Assembly (NCBI GenBank): GCA_021792315.1
Contig: JAJYUX010000004.1
Location: 1-38,691, forward strand
Length of the DNA stretch: 38,691 nt
Direction: 5' to 3'
DNA from: an archaeon
Lineage (GTDB): Archaea > Thermoproteota > Nitrososphaeria > Nitrososphaerales > CADDZS01
In this document: positions 14,183 through 22,610 of the stretch, piece after piece
How positions within the stretch are numbered: position 1 is the first letter of the stretch
How the letters are laid out: the number at the start of each line of letters is the position of its first letter
Notes under the pieces: model-generated
The model's input: the letters and a program-made list of their open reading frames with translations, nothing else
The model's database searches: none
What the model was told of the DNA's origin: nothing
Translations under genes and position numbers: made by a program

Positions 14183-14319
14183 TATTTCCAGGTCTCAGGT
14201 TCAAAAGACGTGTCAGTTTTCCATTCAATATTTGACCTCTCTCCCTCACTCCGCAAAAGATAGACTGCAACAACTCTTCCAATTCGGGAATCTTTGTTAC
14301 TCCGGAGCGGAAAAAGTGA
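14176..14319 (-). pseudogene. Short relic ORF with WKxDxSFEP motif, copy b
   Basis: A 47-codon open frame with no start codon reads RIGRVVAVYLLRSEGERSN, then IEWKTDTSFEPETWKYF and a stop. It shares the WKxDxSFEP C-terminal motif with the relic at 13733-13816. An in-frame TAG closes it upstream. I read it as the surviving 3' end of a gene that was once present in at least two copies; I do not know the family. Confidence 0.4.
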
Positions 14320-14608
14320 CTAATAATGACGTATCGTTTCGTGGATTCGAATCCGGACAAACATTTTCTAGATACCCTTGAAGAACCAGAGCGAGAAGTA
14401 GTGAGGACTACAAATCAGAGTCTGTAAGATAATCTACTGAGATATTTAGAACTCCTTTCCAGTCTGATTGCGAACATGCTTCCCTTCTGAAGAATTCTAC
14501 ATAGACTTCGTGTTAAAAGCAGGTCAAATGACTCGTTTGCAATAAGCTTCGTATGCACGAAGCAATCCCGATGAAACACAGAATCATACACAGTAAGAAG
14601 GGATGGTA
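14320..14608. other. Gap with one further gene-relic candidate
   Basis: No intact gene is visible. On the minus strand, 14408-14512 is an open frame without a start reading HEVYVEFFRREACSQSDWKG, then VLNISVDYLTDSDL and a stop. Its FFRREACSQSDWK weakly recalls LLRSEGERSNIEWK of the relic beside it. The palindrome ggattcgaatcc at 14342-14353 resembles a T-loop but has no tRNA around it. Confidence 0.3.
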
Positions 14609-15442
14609 TCAGTAAGGACTTGATGGGGAATGGGTAGAAACGCGTCTACTTGTGTAACCGCGTAACAACAAATATCCAAGAAGGATTACAAGAGTCAACA
14701 AAATCATTGCAATCGGTTGCAATGGAAACTCAGGAATAGCCGAGGTAGTAGAGGTTGTGGCGGAAGTTGATGTAGTGGGTGAAGATGAAGCAATAGTCTG
14801 AGTTACTGAGGTTGAAGATCGCTCAGTGGATGTTGAAACAGATTGCGAGGACGGACCGAACAAGTTGAAAGTCACTTGACCATTAACCACTGGATGGAAA
14901 GAATTTGGGACAACTAAGTCGAATACATCCCACGTATCGTTCCGAAAGTTCGAGACAGAATTGAAAACTGTTAGATATACGGTTGCGGGACCTTGCACTT
15001 CGCTCACGTTTGCCTCAACCTGCAATAGAACTGCCTGCATTGGAACATAAACAAGGTTCAAGCTTAGAACCTCGCCAGCGTAAAGGGTTGAAATGACAGA
15101 TGTGGGCATTTTCTGGATTATCACAATAATGAAAGGATTAGAATTATCACATGTTAATGTGATTCCGTAATAGGCCTGGTAGTTGAACGAACTACAATAT
15201 TCGACGGTGACATCTGAAAAAGCTGCCCTCCCACCAGAAGAATCAACAAAAGAGATCGTGGCAGTATCTTCGTATATCGCTGAATTGGAAGAAGGAGTAA
15301 GCATTCCAACTGTTCCATTTAGAGCCCCACTAGATCGACTACCAAAGTTCTCAGCATTGTAGAAACCGAGGCCACTGAATATCAGGATGCCAACGACAAT
15401 AAGAACAAGTGAATTGTGCGGCGTGACAAACTCGCCCGTCAT
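14609..15442 (-). CDS. Surface protein with PEF-type C-terminal anchor
   Basis: I choose the ATG at 15442 (MTGEFVTPHNSLVLIVV), giving 277 residues, because the TATA-like gaatatttattat at 15471-15483 lies downstream of the longer start at 15496. After an N-terminal hydrophobic segment (SLVLIVVGILIFSGLGF) comes a beta-rich extracellular part with two Cys (VEYCSS and LTCDNS), then a long Ser/Thr stalk, and a tripartite end: IPEFPLQP, a hydrophobic helix (IAMILLTLVILLGYLLLRGY) and Arg-Arg. This end matches the archaeal PEF-CTERM type of sorting signal. The function is unknown; it is probably a cell-surface glycoprotein. Confidence 0.6.
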   Translation of the reverse strand: MTGEFVTPHNSLVLIVVGILIFSGLGFYNAENFGSRSSGALNGTVGMLTPSSNSAIYEDTATISFVDSSGGRAAFSDVTVEYCSSFNYQAYYGITLTCDNSNPFIIVIIQKMPTSVISTLYAGEVLSLNLVYVPMQAVLLQVEANVSEVQGPATVYLTVFNSVSNFRNDTWDVFDLVVPNSFHPVVNGQVTFNLFGPSSQSVSTSTERSSTSVTQTIASSSPTTSTSATTSTTSAIPEFPLQPIAMILLTLVILLGYLLLRGYTSRRVSTHSPSSPY

Positions 15443-15810
15443 TTCTGTCGGTGCCCTCCTATCCGCCCAGATAATAAATATTCTGAGTTGATCCATACCA
15501 AAGTGTGTGATTAAGGCAGAATACCTGTTGAAGGGAAATTAAGCATCAAAGAACGCACAAAGAGAACAAAGTCTGAGAACTTTTCAGTATGCTTGATATG
15601 TTCAAGCAAATCTTCGTTGGTTTCGAATCACCAAAATGATAGCTCATTAGATCTAGCTCTTCCTACTTGATTGAGAATGGTCTTCAGTTCGATTGACAGA
15701 ACATATTATAGGTCGATTAAGGAAAAGTTACTCATTTAGACCTCTCAAATCAGGATGTTTTATTTTTCTTATCATCTATTTCCTATTGTGTCGTCATCTA
15801 GTTTCACATG
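15443..15810. other. Intergenic stretch without a visible gene
   Basis: Apart from the promoter of the PEF-type protein at 15471-15483 (minus strand), I see no convincing coding frame, repeat or RNA. The sequence is AT-rich, with T-runs near 15759-15772 that could serve as terminators for the relic at 15811. Confidence 0.5.
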
Positions 15811-16020
15811 CTATCCGAGGTAACAATGTCGCGTCTTATTGTAAATTCTAATTGTTCCCGTTTGTTCTAGTCTTTTTTTCTGATACCATAACGTAGATTT
15901 GTTAATTCCCGATTCTCTGTAAGACTTCGAGAGAGTAGTTTCTTTCAGTTGATCTGTCTCGAAAATGGGCCTAATTTGAATTGGTCTGAGATTGAATGAA
16001 AGGTTCTTCTTTCCAAGCAC
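15811..16020 (-). pseudogene. Cas1-tail-like relic, copy 2
   Basis: The frame reads LSFNLRPIQIRPIFETDQLK, then LSKSYRESGINKSTLWYQKK and RLEQTGTIRIYNKTRHCYLG. A GTG at 16020 could start a 69-residue protein, but the same frame stays open to about 16074, overlapping the end of the nucleotidyltransferase gene, with ISFNARIKTNFVLGKKN before it. It is homologous to the relic at 13457-13693 and resembles the C-terminal segment of archaeal Cas1, without the catalytic core. No CRISPR repeats are near. The two copies face the same way, about 2.35 kb apart. Confidence 0.45.
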
Positions 16021-16066
16021 GAAGTTTGTCTTAATCCGAGCGTTGAAGCTGATCTCATACAGAGTT

Positions 16067-16780
16067 TCATTTTGAAATGAAGGACATCGTCGCTTCGAAT
16101 TGTTTTTGGAGATCTATTCCTTTCAGGAAAATATCTGCTGGATTAGATCTCTCATATCGGCATTCCAATGCGAGCTTAATGGGATTTAGGTCAAGACCAA
16201 ATGGTCCTACCTTTCTGGTGTATTCCACGGCAACATCGTTTGAATTAATCGTTAGACAGTCCCACGAGTAGATCAGTCTCGCCGGATACAGAACACATCT
16301 GATGTACGGCTTGTAATTCAGCTGTTCCAAGTTTGATAGTTTCACGAGATCGTTGGTTTGCTGTTTCCATCCTTTCCCAGCATGTTCCAATAAGGCACTG
16401 TGAATCGCGTTACTGTCGGGCCTAGCGAAATTCGCCTTACAATTGTGCATCAGAGGCACGCCATGATCAAGGATATCAAGGCGGTCCATCACGGGAAGGC
16501 GACCCCATACAAAACTCGGATTCCCCCAGAAGACAGATAGCCGTTTTCCTAATTCTTCATTCAATCCTTTTGCCCCGCTAATGATTTCGTCCATCTTCTC
16601 AGGTGGACTTGCTGAATTCAGAATAACAGCGATGTCGATATCACTGTATTTTTCGCTGAAACCTCCGTGAGCCAGGCTTCCGATCCTGTATACTTCATCA
16701 ACAGATGTCCCGAGTCTCGATAGGAAGTATTTGGCCACATGTGAGACGTGACTTAATGCCATGTCACGAAGGGATGACAC
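16067..16780 (-). CDS. AadA-like nucleotidyltransferase
   Basis: The 237-residue protein has the Pol-beta-type nucleotidyltransferase motif VYRIGSLAHGGFSEKYSDID (G-S...D-x-D) at about residues 30-50, followed by a helical C-terminal half with QLNYKPYIRCVLYPARLIYS, as in aminoglycoside adenylyltransferases (ANT(3'')/ANT(9), DUF4111). Such enzymes transfer AMP to a small molecule. Whether this one acts on an antibiotic or another substrate is unknown. It lies on the border of the accessory island, alone, with its 3' end overlapping the open frame of the Cas1-tail-like relic. Confidence 0.7.
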   Translation of the reverse strand: MSSLRDMALSHVSHVAKYFLSRLGTSVDEVYRIGSLAHGGFSEKYSDIDIAVILNSASPPEKMDEIISGAKGLNEELGKRLSVFWGNPSFVWGRLPVMDRLDILDHGVPLMHNCKANFARPDSNAIHSALLEHAGKGWKQQTNDLVKLSNLEQLNYKPYIRCVLYPARLIYSWDCLTINSNDVAVEYTRKVGPFGLDLNPIKLALECRYERSNPADIFLKGIDLQKQFEATMSFISK

Positions 16781-16940
16781 AAACGTTCATCCTATTATCA
16801 TTCGAATTTTAGCATATCCATAAACTCCGCCGGTATCCGTAAGGATGGCGAATTCACTTCATCGATTCTTGCAAATGCGCACTTGCAATACTCAGAAATA
16901 TCAATTCTAACTCAAGAATACCAGTCAGAGCCGCATCCAA

Positions 16941-17603
16941 GTGTCAGTCAAGAAGAAGGTCAAAGGAATCGAGCAAAAAGATTCAGCAATGGCACAAATG
17001 ATATCTTGGCTCGACGGTTACGCTGAATATCACATCGTAGATCCAGTGAGAATCGAAAGACTCCTCAAATCGACAAGCGGAACAGAGCTGGACAAGATCT
17101 GGAAAGGAGTAGAAGATGATGTCTCAAAGATTGTCGACCTCCCGGCAACTTCGAAGAAGGTGAAGAGATACTCCAACCTTGCCTCATATTCGCGCCTTGC
17201 TTCCTTGATTTTGGGAGCAGCCTCCTTCGCATTCCTGATTTTCGTCTTCTTCTACAAGTCATATTTCGAGACGCTGTACAACGAGATTCTTGTCCCAGCG
17301 GTTGTAATAGGGATCCTCTACGCAACTGTGATGGTGAACCTCCTCGCAAGCAGAAGGATGAACTCAGCGGTGAGGGAGTGCTACGGAGAACACGGAAAGG
17401 AGCTATCAAAGCCAAGTGCAAAGATGAGAGAAACCGTGCAGTTGCTCATTGACAAGTTGCAGGCAGACGTGGTTGCTCATAATTTCAACCCTACAAGTTA
17501 CAGGTTCAGGGTTTACCACAGGGAGTACAGGAACATCACTTCGGAGGGAAGTGGACCAAGGTACTTTGCGACCGTGAGAGGACACGTCGCGCACAAGGCA
17601 TGA
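16941..17603 (+). CDS. Unknown two-helix membrane protein
   Basis: The 220-residue protein has an N-terminal soluble part, two membrane helices at about 86-105 (ASLILGAASFAFLIFVFF) and 115-136 (EILVPAVVIGILYATVMVNL), and a soluble basic C-terminal part with SYRFRVYHREYRNI. I do not recognise a family. The start is a GTG. Its stop overlaps the ATG of the SRPBCC gene by 4 nt, so the two products are made together and may act as a pair at the membrane. Confidence 0.6.
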   Translation: MSVKKKVKGIEQKDSAMAQMISWLDGYAEYHIVDPVRIERLLKSTSGTELDKIWKGVEDDVSKIVDLPATSKKVKRYSNLASYSRLASLILGAASFAFLIFVFFYKSYFETLYNEILVPAVVIGILYATVMVNLLASRRMNSAVRECYGEHGKELSKPSAKMRETVQLLIDKLQADVVAHNFNPTSYRFRVYHREYRNITSEGSGPRYFATVRGHVAHKA

Positions 17604-18079
17604 TTCAAGAGGAATCTTTATTCTCAAAAGAGTACGAAAGCGAAAACATGCCAAAGATAGCAAACTCCGTCGAGATCAATGCAAGCAGGGACAAGGTCTG
17701 GGAAATAATCTCCGATCTCGACAACGAAGCGGAGTACTGGTGGGGAACAAAGGAGGTCAGAAACATTTCGAGAGAAGGCGATGTCATAAGCAGAGAAATC
17801 ACTCAGAACTTTCGAAACCACAGGATTACCCAAAAAGTGATACTAAGACCTAAAGACGAAATCGAGATTCAATACCTGAAAGGACTCACCGAAGGCGTAA
17901 AGAGACTGAAACTAGAGTCCATGGGAGACAGCACCCAGAAACTCACTGCGACATGGGATGTGCATTTCCCTGGAATCTGGGTTCTCATGACTTACTTCAT
18001 TTCAAGGCACGTAAGAAAAGGAAACACGGATGCTCTGGATAGGATAAAGAAGACTTCAGAGGCTAAATCACAGAGCTAA
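17600..18079 (+). CDS. SRPBCC (START/polyketide cyclase-like) protein
   Basis: The product has the SRPBCC pattern: ANSVEINASRDKVWEIISDL at the start of the fold, then EVRNISREGDVISREITQNF, strands up to LTATWDVHFPGIWVLMTYFI, and a long C-terminal helix. Such domains bind hydrophobic ligands or assist enzymes. The ORF begins at the ATG overlapping the upstream gene; an internal ATG at 17648 (MPKIANSVEIN) fits the domain start better, so the true length may be 143 rather than 159 residues. It is co-transcribed with the membrane protein before it. Confidence 0.75.
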   Translation: MIQEESLFSKEYESENMPKIANSVEINASRDKVWEIISDLDNEAEYWWGTKEVRNISREGDVISREITQNFRNHRITQKVILRPKDEIEIQYLKGLTEGVKRLKLESMGDSTQKLTATWDVHFPGIWVLMTYFISRHVRKGNTDALDRIKKTSEAKSQS

Positions 18080-18150
18080 TCATCGCGGCTCTGAAAAATA
18101 TGAGCAGGTAATGTACCAAATCAGAAATGCCTTGAGCGGGTCGTGGAACT

Positions 18151-19035
18151 TCACTTCGCATCGACGTTTGGTTCGCATCCCTTGAAAATCATGCGAATGC
18201 TCCTAGCCTGCCACATGACAGAGAAAATCAGTAACGGAATCGTCAGGGCTACAATTAGCGGTTGATACGCTGCAATAATGGCCGAAAAGGCAGTGGCTCC
18301 CGTTCCCGCGATCATGGAGAGAAAGAAAGCTGCTGCACAGGTGGGACATCCAGCAAACAGTCCGACGGTGGCGCCCAGAATGGTACCTGCGATCCCCTTC
18401 TTTTCTGCACGGTTTGCAGAAATTCTCGAAGCCCTGAACGCCTTGACGAGCAGAGAGACATTGAGTCCTACAAGAATCGAGACGATGAGCAAGAGAAGAA
18501 ATGAAAGCGGGTATAGTTCCACTCCTATGTGTTGCGCTGGAAGATAGAATAAACCCAAGGGAACGTAACCGGGAGATCCACAACAGGTGACGACTCGCCA
18601 TGTTGGACCGTTCACGAAATAGTTCACGTAGAAATCTACATTGGGCTGGTAGACAAGTATTCCATCGAGGAGCGAAAACACAAAGCCATAGATTACGGTG
18701 GCGATAACAAAGATCTTCTTTTGCTGGAAAACGGCATCCGATATTATCCTCTCCATGCTCCACAGAAGCACGGAGCCATCACTCTTTGGCAGAATCCTCT
18801 GCTGGATGCTAAAGTACGAAAACGCAGAAACACCGAACGAAAGGGAAGCGAGCGTGACTAGGATTAGGGAAACGTAAGAGTAGAACGGCGGAGCGAAATA
18901 GTTGTAGAACCTTTCGTAATTAAGAGCGTAGAATAGATTAGCTGAGACAATCAATGCGACGCCCAGCAAAAATGAGGCTTTGGCAATCGTGTAGCTGGGT
19001 TGGGCCCCCTCTACACTGGTGACTGTCCCCGCCAA
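18151..19035 (-). CDS. Polytopic membrane protein with CPTC motif
   Basis: The 294-residue protein has about seven hydrophobic helices, among them SFLLGVALIVSANLFYALNY and SLILVTLASLSFGVSAFSYF. Near the end TILGATVGLFAGCPTCAAAF places a C-P-T-C motif at a membrane helix, a pattern that could bind a metal or form a disulfide. It ends in a short polar tail. I do not recognise a named family. It starts at a TTG 16 nt after the Lrp-type regulator gene and is probably the third gene of the tmk-lrp operon. Confidence 0.6.
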   Translation of the reverse strand: MAGTVTSVEGAQPSYTIAKASFLLGVALIVSANLFYALNYERFYNYFAPPFYSYVSLILVTLASLSFGVSAFSYFSIQQRILPKSDGSVLLWSMERIISDAVFQQKKIFVIATVIYGFVFSLLDGILVYQPNVDFYVNYFVNGPTWRVVTCCGSPGYVPLGLFYLPAQHIGVELYPLSFLLLLIVSILVGLNVSLLVKAFRASRISANRAEKKGIAGTILGATVGLFAGCPTCAAAFFLSMIAGTGATAFSAIIAAYQPLIVALTIPLLIFSVMWQARSIRMIFKGCEPNVDAK

Positions 19036-19051
19036 ATTACAAGTCGCTAAC

Positions 19052-19546
19052 CTACGCTATTTTGTTCACGTCGAACTTTGTCTCTACCTTTATCAGACCG
19101 GTGGCTAGATGAATCTCGGCTTCTTTGACGCCGGCCATCGACTTGATCCTCTGCGAAGCGTCGTTCATTGCCTTCATGTCTGTATAGTGGGCCACGACAA
19201 TCAAATCATGCTTTCCAGTAGCTTGGAGTATATGTTTTGTTTCCTCCAGAGCGGCGAGTTCCTCGAAAACTTCCTTCAGTTGGTTTGGCTCAGTAGTAAT
19301 CATCATAATCGCGGCGATGGGAAGCCCGATCATCCTAGGATTCAGGAGCGCGGTAAACTCTTTCACAACGCCTGTCTTCTTCAGGCGGTCAATCCTGTAA
19401 CGTATGGTATTCTCATTGTAACCTGTCTTTCTAGAGATTTCGGAAGCGGAAGCGCGTGCGTCATCCTGTAGTATTGTAACAAGTTTCTTGTCCAGATCGT
19501 CGAGTAGGGGCTGCCTCTCGGTTTGCTCGGCAATGGTCTCGGTCAA
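19052..19546 (-). CDS. Lrp/AsnC-family transcriptional regulator
   Basis: The 164-residue protein has the N-terminal HTH LDKKLVTILQDDARASASEI, then SRKTGYNENTIRYRIDRLKK, and the C-terminal RAM/AsnC ligand domain (ALLNPRMIGLPIAAIMMITT through IHLATGLIKVETK). Lrp/AsnC proteins form dimers and higher oligomers that respond to amino acids or other small molecules. The TTG start overlaps the stop of the thymidylate kinase by 4 nt, and a membrane-protein gene follows after 16 nt, so the regulator may also control this operon. Confidence 0.9.
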   Translation of the reverse strand: MTETIAEQTERQPLLDDLDKKLVTILQDDARASASEISRKTGYNENTIRYRIDRLKKTGVVKEFTALLNPRMIGLPIAAIMMITTEPNQLKEVFEELAALEETKHILQATGKHDLIVVAHYTDMKAMNDASQRIKSMAGVKEAEIHLATGLIKVETKFDVNKIA

Positions 19547-20190
19547 TCTCTGTTCCCACTTCCCAAGGAGGAAGCTTTAGCTTGGTTAAAATTGCTTACT
19601 TCTAGTGAGGAGATGGTCTTCGCAACCTCGTAATGGATAATGTCTTTGGGTTGGTCAGCGGAAATTGTAAACCAACGGCCACGTTCGATAAGGGCTTCGT
19701 ACACGCTCGCGACACGTTTCAAGAAAGCAAGATCTGCCTCGTAGCGGTCTCTATTCTTCTTTCTGGATGCAGAGATTTCAGGGGAGAGTTTCAAGTAGAA
19801 AATGTAATCAGCTCTTGGCATTCTGCTCTCGATCTGCGCCAGCCAGTTCAATGGAAGTCCGCTCGCACCTCCGTAAGCAAAGTTCGATTCGCAGTACCTG
19901 TTGATCACAATGATCTTTCCTTCTGAAATCCATTTTTCGATCTGCTCCTTGTGCTCGTACCTGTTGCCTGCATAGAGAATGTGCCTTGATTCCAAATTGT
20001 AATCTCGCCTGTGCTCTAGGAAACTGCGGATCTCCTGACCGATCGGCGTGGAATAATCGGGAAAGCCTATGTACTCGCACGGAGTCCCGCTGCGCTTGAA
20101 GTATTCATAGAGCATCCTTGACTGGGTATTTTTTCCCGCGGCATCTATGCCTTCAAATGCAATTAAGACGCCTTCATCGTTCTTGCTCAT
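19543..20190 (-). CDS. tmk: Thymidylate kinase
   Basis: I place the start at the ATG at 20190 (MSKNDEGVLIAFEG), giving 215 residues; the open frame extends 39 codons further but runs past a TATA-like element (about 20221-20232) and into the start of Hef on the other strand. The P-loop is FEGIDAAGKNTQSRML, with Asn where Ser/Thr is usual. NRYCESNFAYG matches the D/N-R-Y motif and KKNRDRYEADLAFLKRVASV the lid region. It phosphorylates dTMP to dTDP for DNA synthesis. It is the first gene of an operon with the Lrp regulator. Confidence 0.88.
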   Translation of the reverse strand: MSKNDEGVLIAFEGIDAAGKNTQSRMLYEYFKRSGTPCEYIGFPDYSTPIGQEIRSFLEHRRDYNLESRHILYAGNRYEHKEQIEKWISEGKIIVINRYCESNFAYGGASGLPLNWLAQIESRMPRADYIFYLKLSPEISASRKKNRDRYEADLAFLKRVASVYEALIERGRWFTISADQPKDIIHYEVAKTISSLEVSNFNQAKASSLGSGNRD

Positions 20191-20306
20191 GGCGAGTGTG
20201 ACAGAAAACGAGGGAATGAAGCCGATAAAAACATTGAATATCTGCTTCACCCGTTTAGTCACGAAAGGAACCGCTATTGCAGGATTCCCGTTTTGTAAGC
20301 CTTCCA

Positions 20307-22562
20307 ATGGTAAAGCCTGGAGTATTGGAATGGCGGCAGTACCAGACCGAAGTTGCAGAGATTTGCTGCGGGCAAAACACGCTTGTTATTCTGCCAACCG
20401 GGCTTGGCAAGACTGCAATAGCGCTCTTGGTAATTGCGAGTTTCCTTTCAAAAGATCCAAGAGCAAGAGCGTTAGTTCTTGCTCCGACGAGAGTCCTAGT
20501 ACACCAGCACTATTCATTTCTGTCGAAATATCTGGAAATTGCCGCAGAAGAGATAGGCGTCCTCACTGGTGAAGACCCAAACGAACTCAGAGATGAAGTC
20601 TGGAACAAACGCGTCGTCTGCGCGACACCGCAGGTGACAGTAAGTGATATGCAGAAGAAGAGGTGCAAGCTAGAGGAATTTACTGTTGTAATATTCGACG
20701 AGGTGCACAGGGCAGTGGGAAATCACGCCTATACAATCATAGCATCAGTGTACAACGAATTCAAGCGTGACGGGAGGATTCTTGGCATGACTGCGTCCCT
20801 TCCTTCTGACAAAACAAGAATAGACGAAATTGTTTCCAAATTAAAAATAGCCAAGGTAGAGGTACGCGACGAGAAGGATGAAGATGTAAAGCCGTACGTC
20901 TACAAAACAGATGTTGAATGGAAGGAACTGGAATTGTCTCCGCCTCTGAAGGGTGTACAGTCTCTGACGAGGGACGCCCTAAATGCACGCCTGAAGTTGC
21001 TGGAAGAAGCTCTACTGATCAAGAGAAACAACTATGGCTCCATTACTCTGAAAGATCTGCTCAGACTGCGAATGAAGGTGGAGCAAATCCAGAGTTCTCA
21101 CCTTCGAAACGCGTTGTTCAGTTCGATAAGACTCTTTCACGCCCTGAACCTTATTGAGACACAGAGCTTGTCATCCTACACGAAATTCATGGATCGCCTA
21201 ATGGAAAGAAAGCGCGGCTTTGGCATGTCAGAACTTCTGAACGATACCAGAGTCAAGGATGCATACGAGCAAGCTAGGGCTGCAACAATCAAAGGAATTG
21301 AACATCCAAAGATCCAGGAGACATTGAAGCTCGTTGAAGGCGTTAAGCAGGGAGAACGAGCCATCGTTTTCGCCAGCTACAGGGACACCGTTGACCAGAT
21401 ATACAACCAGCTTGTAAATCACGGCTTTCGCGCAGGCTATCTGATAGGAAAGAGCGGAAAGACCGGGCAGTCGCAGAAGGCGCAGATTAGGGCTCTGGAA
21501 GAGCTGAAGGAAGGTGTCTATGACATTCTGGTTGCAACTCAGGTTGGAGAAGAGGGTCTCGACGTGGCCGAGTGCAACATCGTGATCTTTTACGACAATG
21601 TGCCCAGTGCCGTCAGATTCGTCCAGAGAAAAGGGAGAACAGGAAGGCGGAGGGAAGGACACCTCTACGTCTTGATCACAAAGGGAACGAAGGATGAGGC
21701 CTACTACTGGATGAGCCGCAGAAGAGTCGGAGACGCAAAGAAGATAGCATCGGCTCTAGTAAGTTCAAAGGCGAAGAAGGGGCCGCTGGATCAGTTCGTG
21801 GACAAGACAATGGATGAAAACAAACCACTGGTCTATGCCGATACAAGAGAAATTCCAGAACTTGTGGAAAAGATCAGACAGCGGGGCGCAAGAGTCGAGG
21901 TAAAGCAGCTCGACTTTGGGGATTTCGTTGTCTCAGGTGACATCGTGATTGAAAGAAAGACTCTCGACGATTTTGTGAAGTCAATCTACGATGGCAGACT
22001 TTTCAAGCAGCTTGTTAACATGAGCGAAAAGTACGCGAGACCAATCGTGGTAATTCAGGGGGAGAAAAAACATCTCTCCGGAATAAGCGAAGCGGCCTTC
22101 TATGGTGCGCTTGCAAGCGTCCTCGCAGACTTCAAGGTGCCTATATTCTTCGCATCAAATGAAAAAGAGGTTTCCGAATTGATCTTCCACATCGCGAGAA
22201 GGGAGCAGATGGAAAAGAAGCACGCTGTAGGCCTCAGGGAGGGGAAGAAACCTGCAACTCTCGCGGAGAATCAGAGGTACATCGTTTCAGGAATACCAGG
22301 AGTGAGCGGAGTTCTGGCGGATAGGTTACTCAACAGCACGGAAACAGTGGAGAAACTCTTCTCCACGAGTGAATTGGATCTGCAGAAAATTGAGGGAATC
22401 GGGGAGGTCATGGCGAAGAGAATCAGGGAATTGGCTACCGCGAAATATGTCTCTGCCACACCGAGTGAGATAAAGAAATTAGCCGCGAAGGACTCACTCG
22501 AAAGTTTCACGGAAGAACTAGCCGAGGATGATACTAATATTCCTCCTCCTGAAGAAGACTAA
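20307..22562 (+). CDS. hef: Hef: SF2 helicase fused to XPF/ERCC4 nuclease
   Basis: I use the ATG at 20307 (MVKPGVLEWRQYQTEVAEIC); a TTG ten codons upstream is possible. The helicase half has Walker A (LPTGLGKTAIA), motif II DEVH (in VVIFDEVHRAVG), motif III TAS (GMTASLP) and motif VI QRKGRTGRR. The second half has the ERCC4 nuclease: VYADTREIPELVEKIRQRGA, then VIERKTLDDFVKSI with the ERKxxxD catalytic core. Two helix-hairpin-helix motifs follow (SGIPGVSGVLADRLL and KIEGIGEVMAKRIREL). Hef remodels and cuts stalled replication forks, like FANCM/XPF. At about 750 residues it is full length. It is divergent from tmk, with short intergenic promoter space. Confidence 0.93.
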   Translation: MVKPGVLEWRQYQTEVAEICCGQNTLVILPTGLGKTAIALLVIASFLSKDPRARALVLAPTRVLVHQHYSFLSKYLEIAAEEIGVLTGEDPNELRDEVWNKRVVCATPQVTVSDMQKKRCKLEEFTVVIFDEVHRAVGNHAYTIIASVYNEFKRDGRILGMTASLPSDKTRIDEIVSKLKIAKVEVRDEKDEDVKPYVYKTDVEWKELELSPPLKGVQSLTRDALNARLKLLEEALLIKRNNYGSITLKDLLRLRMKVEQIQSSHLRNALFSSIRLFHALNLIETQSLSSYTKFMDRLMERKRGFGMSELLNDTRVKDAYEQARAATIKGIEHPKIQETLKLVEGVKQGERAIVFASYRDTVDQIYNQLVNHGFRAGYLIGKSGKTGQSQKAQIRALEELKEGVYDILVATQVGEEGLDVAECNIVIFYDNVPSAVRFVQRKGRTGRRREGHLYVLITKGTKDEAYYWMSRRRVGDAKKIASALVSSKAKKGPLDQFVDKTMDENKPLVYADTREIPELVEKIRQRGARVEVKQLDFGDFVVSGDIVIERKTLDDFVKSIYDGRLFKQLVNMSEKYARPIVVIQGEKKHLSGISEAAFYGALASVLADFKVPIFFASNEKEVSELIFHIARREQMEKKHAVGLREGKKPATLAENQRYIVSGIPGVSGVLADRLLNSTETVEKLFSTSELDLQKIEGIGEVMAKRIRELATAKYVSATPSEIKKLAAKDSLESFTEELAEDDTNIPPPEED

Positions 22563-22610
22563 CACACGCTTTTTTAACGGCTTTTCTCATTTCAAATCTC
22601 GATCTACAAC

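Noticed and set aside
14340..14355. ggattcgaatcc, a T-loop-like palindrome
   Set aside because: No acceptor, anticodon or D-arm can be placed around it and position 53-61 pairing fails, so it is not a tRNA.
13461..16066. Possible CRISPR array near the Cas1-tail-like relics
   Set aside because: I looked for regularly spaced repeats of 24-37 nt and saw none; the only repeats are the two gene-relic pairs.
17065..17421. Minus-strand 118-codon ORF
   Set aside because: Antisense of the two-helix membrane protein; Ser/Arg/Leu-rich composition typical of a shadow.
18203..18763. 186-codon ORF in another frame of the CPTC membrane protein
   Set aside because: Cys/His/Arg-rich shadow of a hydrophobic coding frame; no own start signal.
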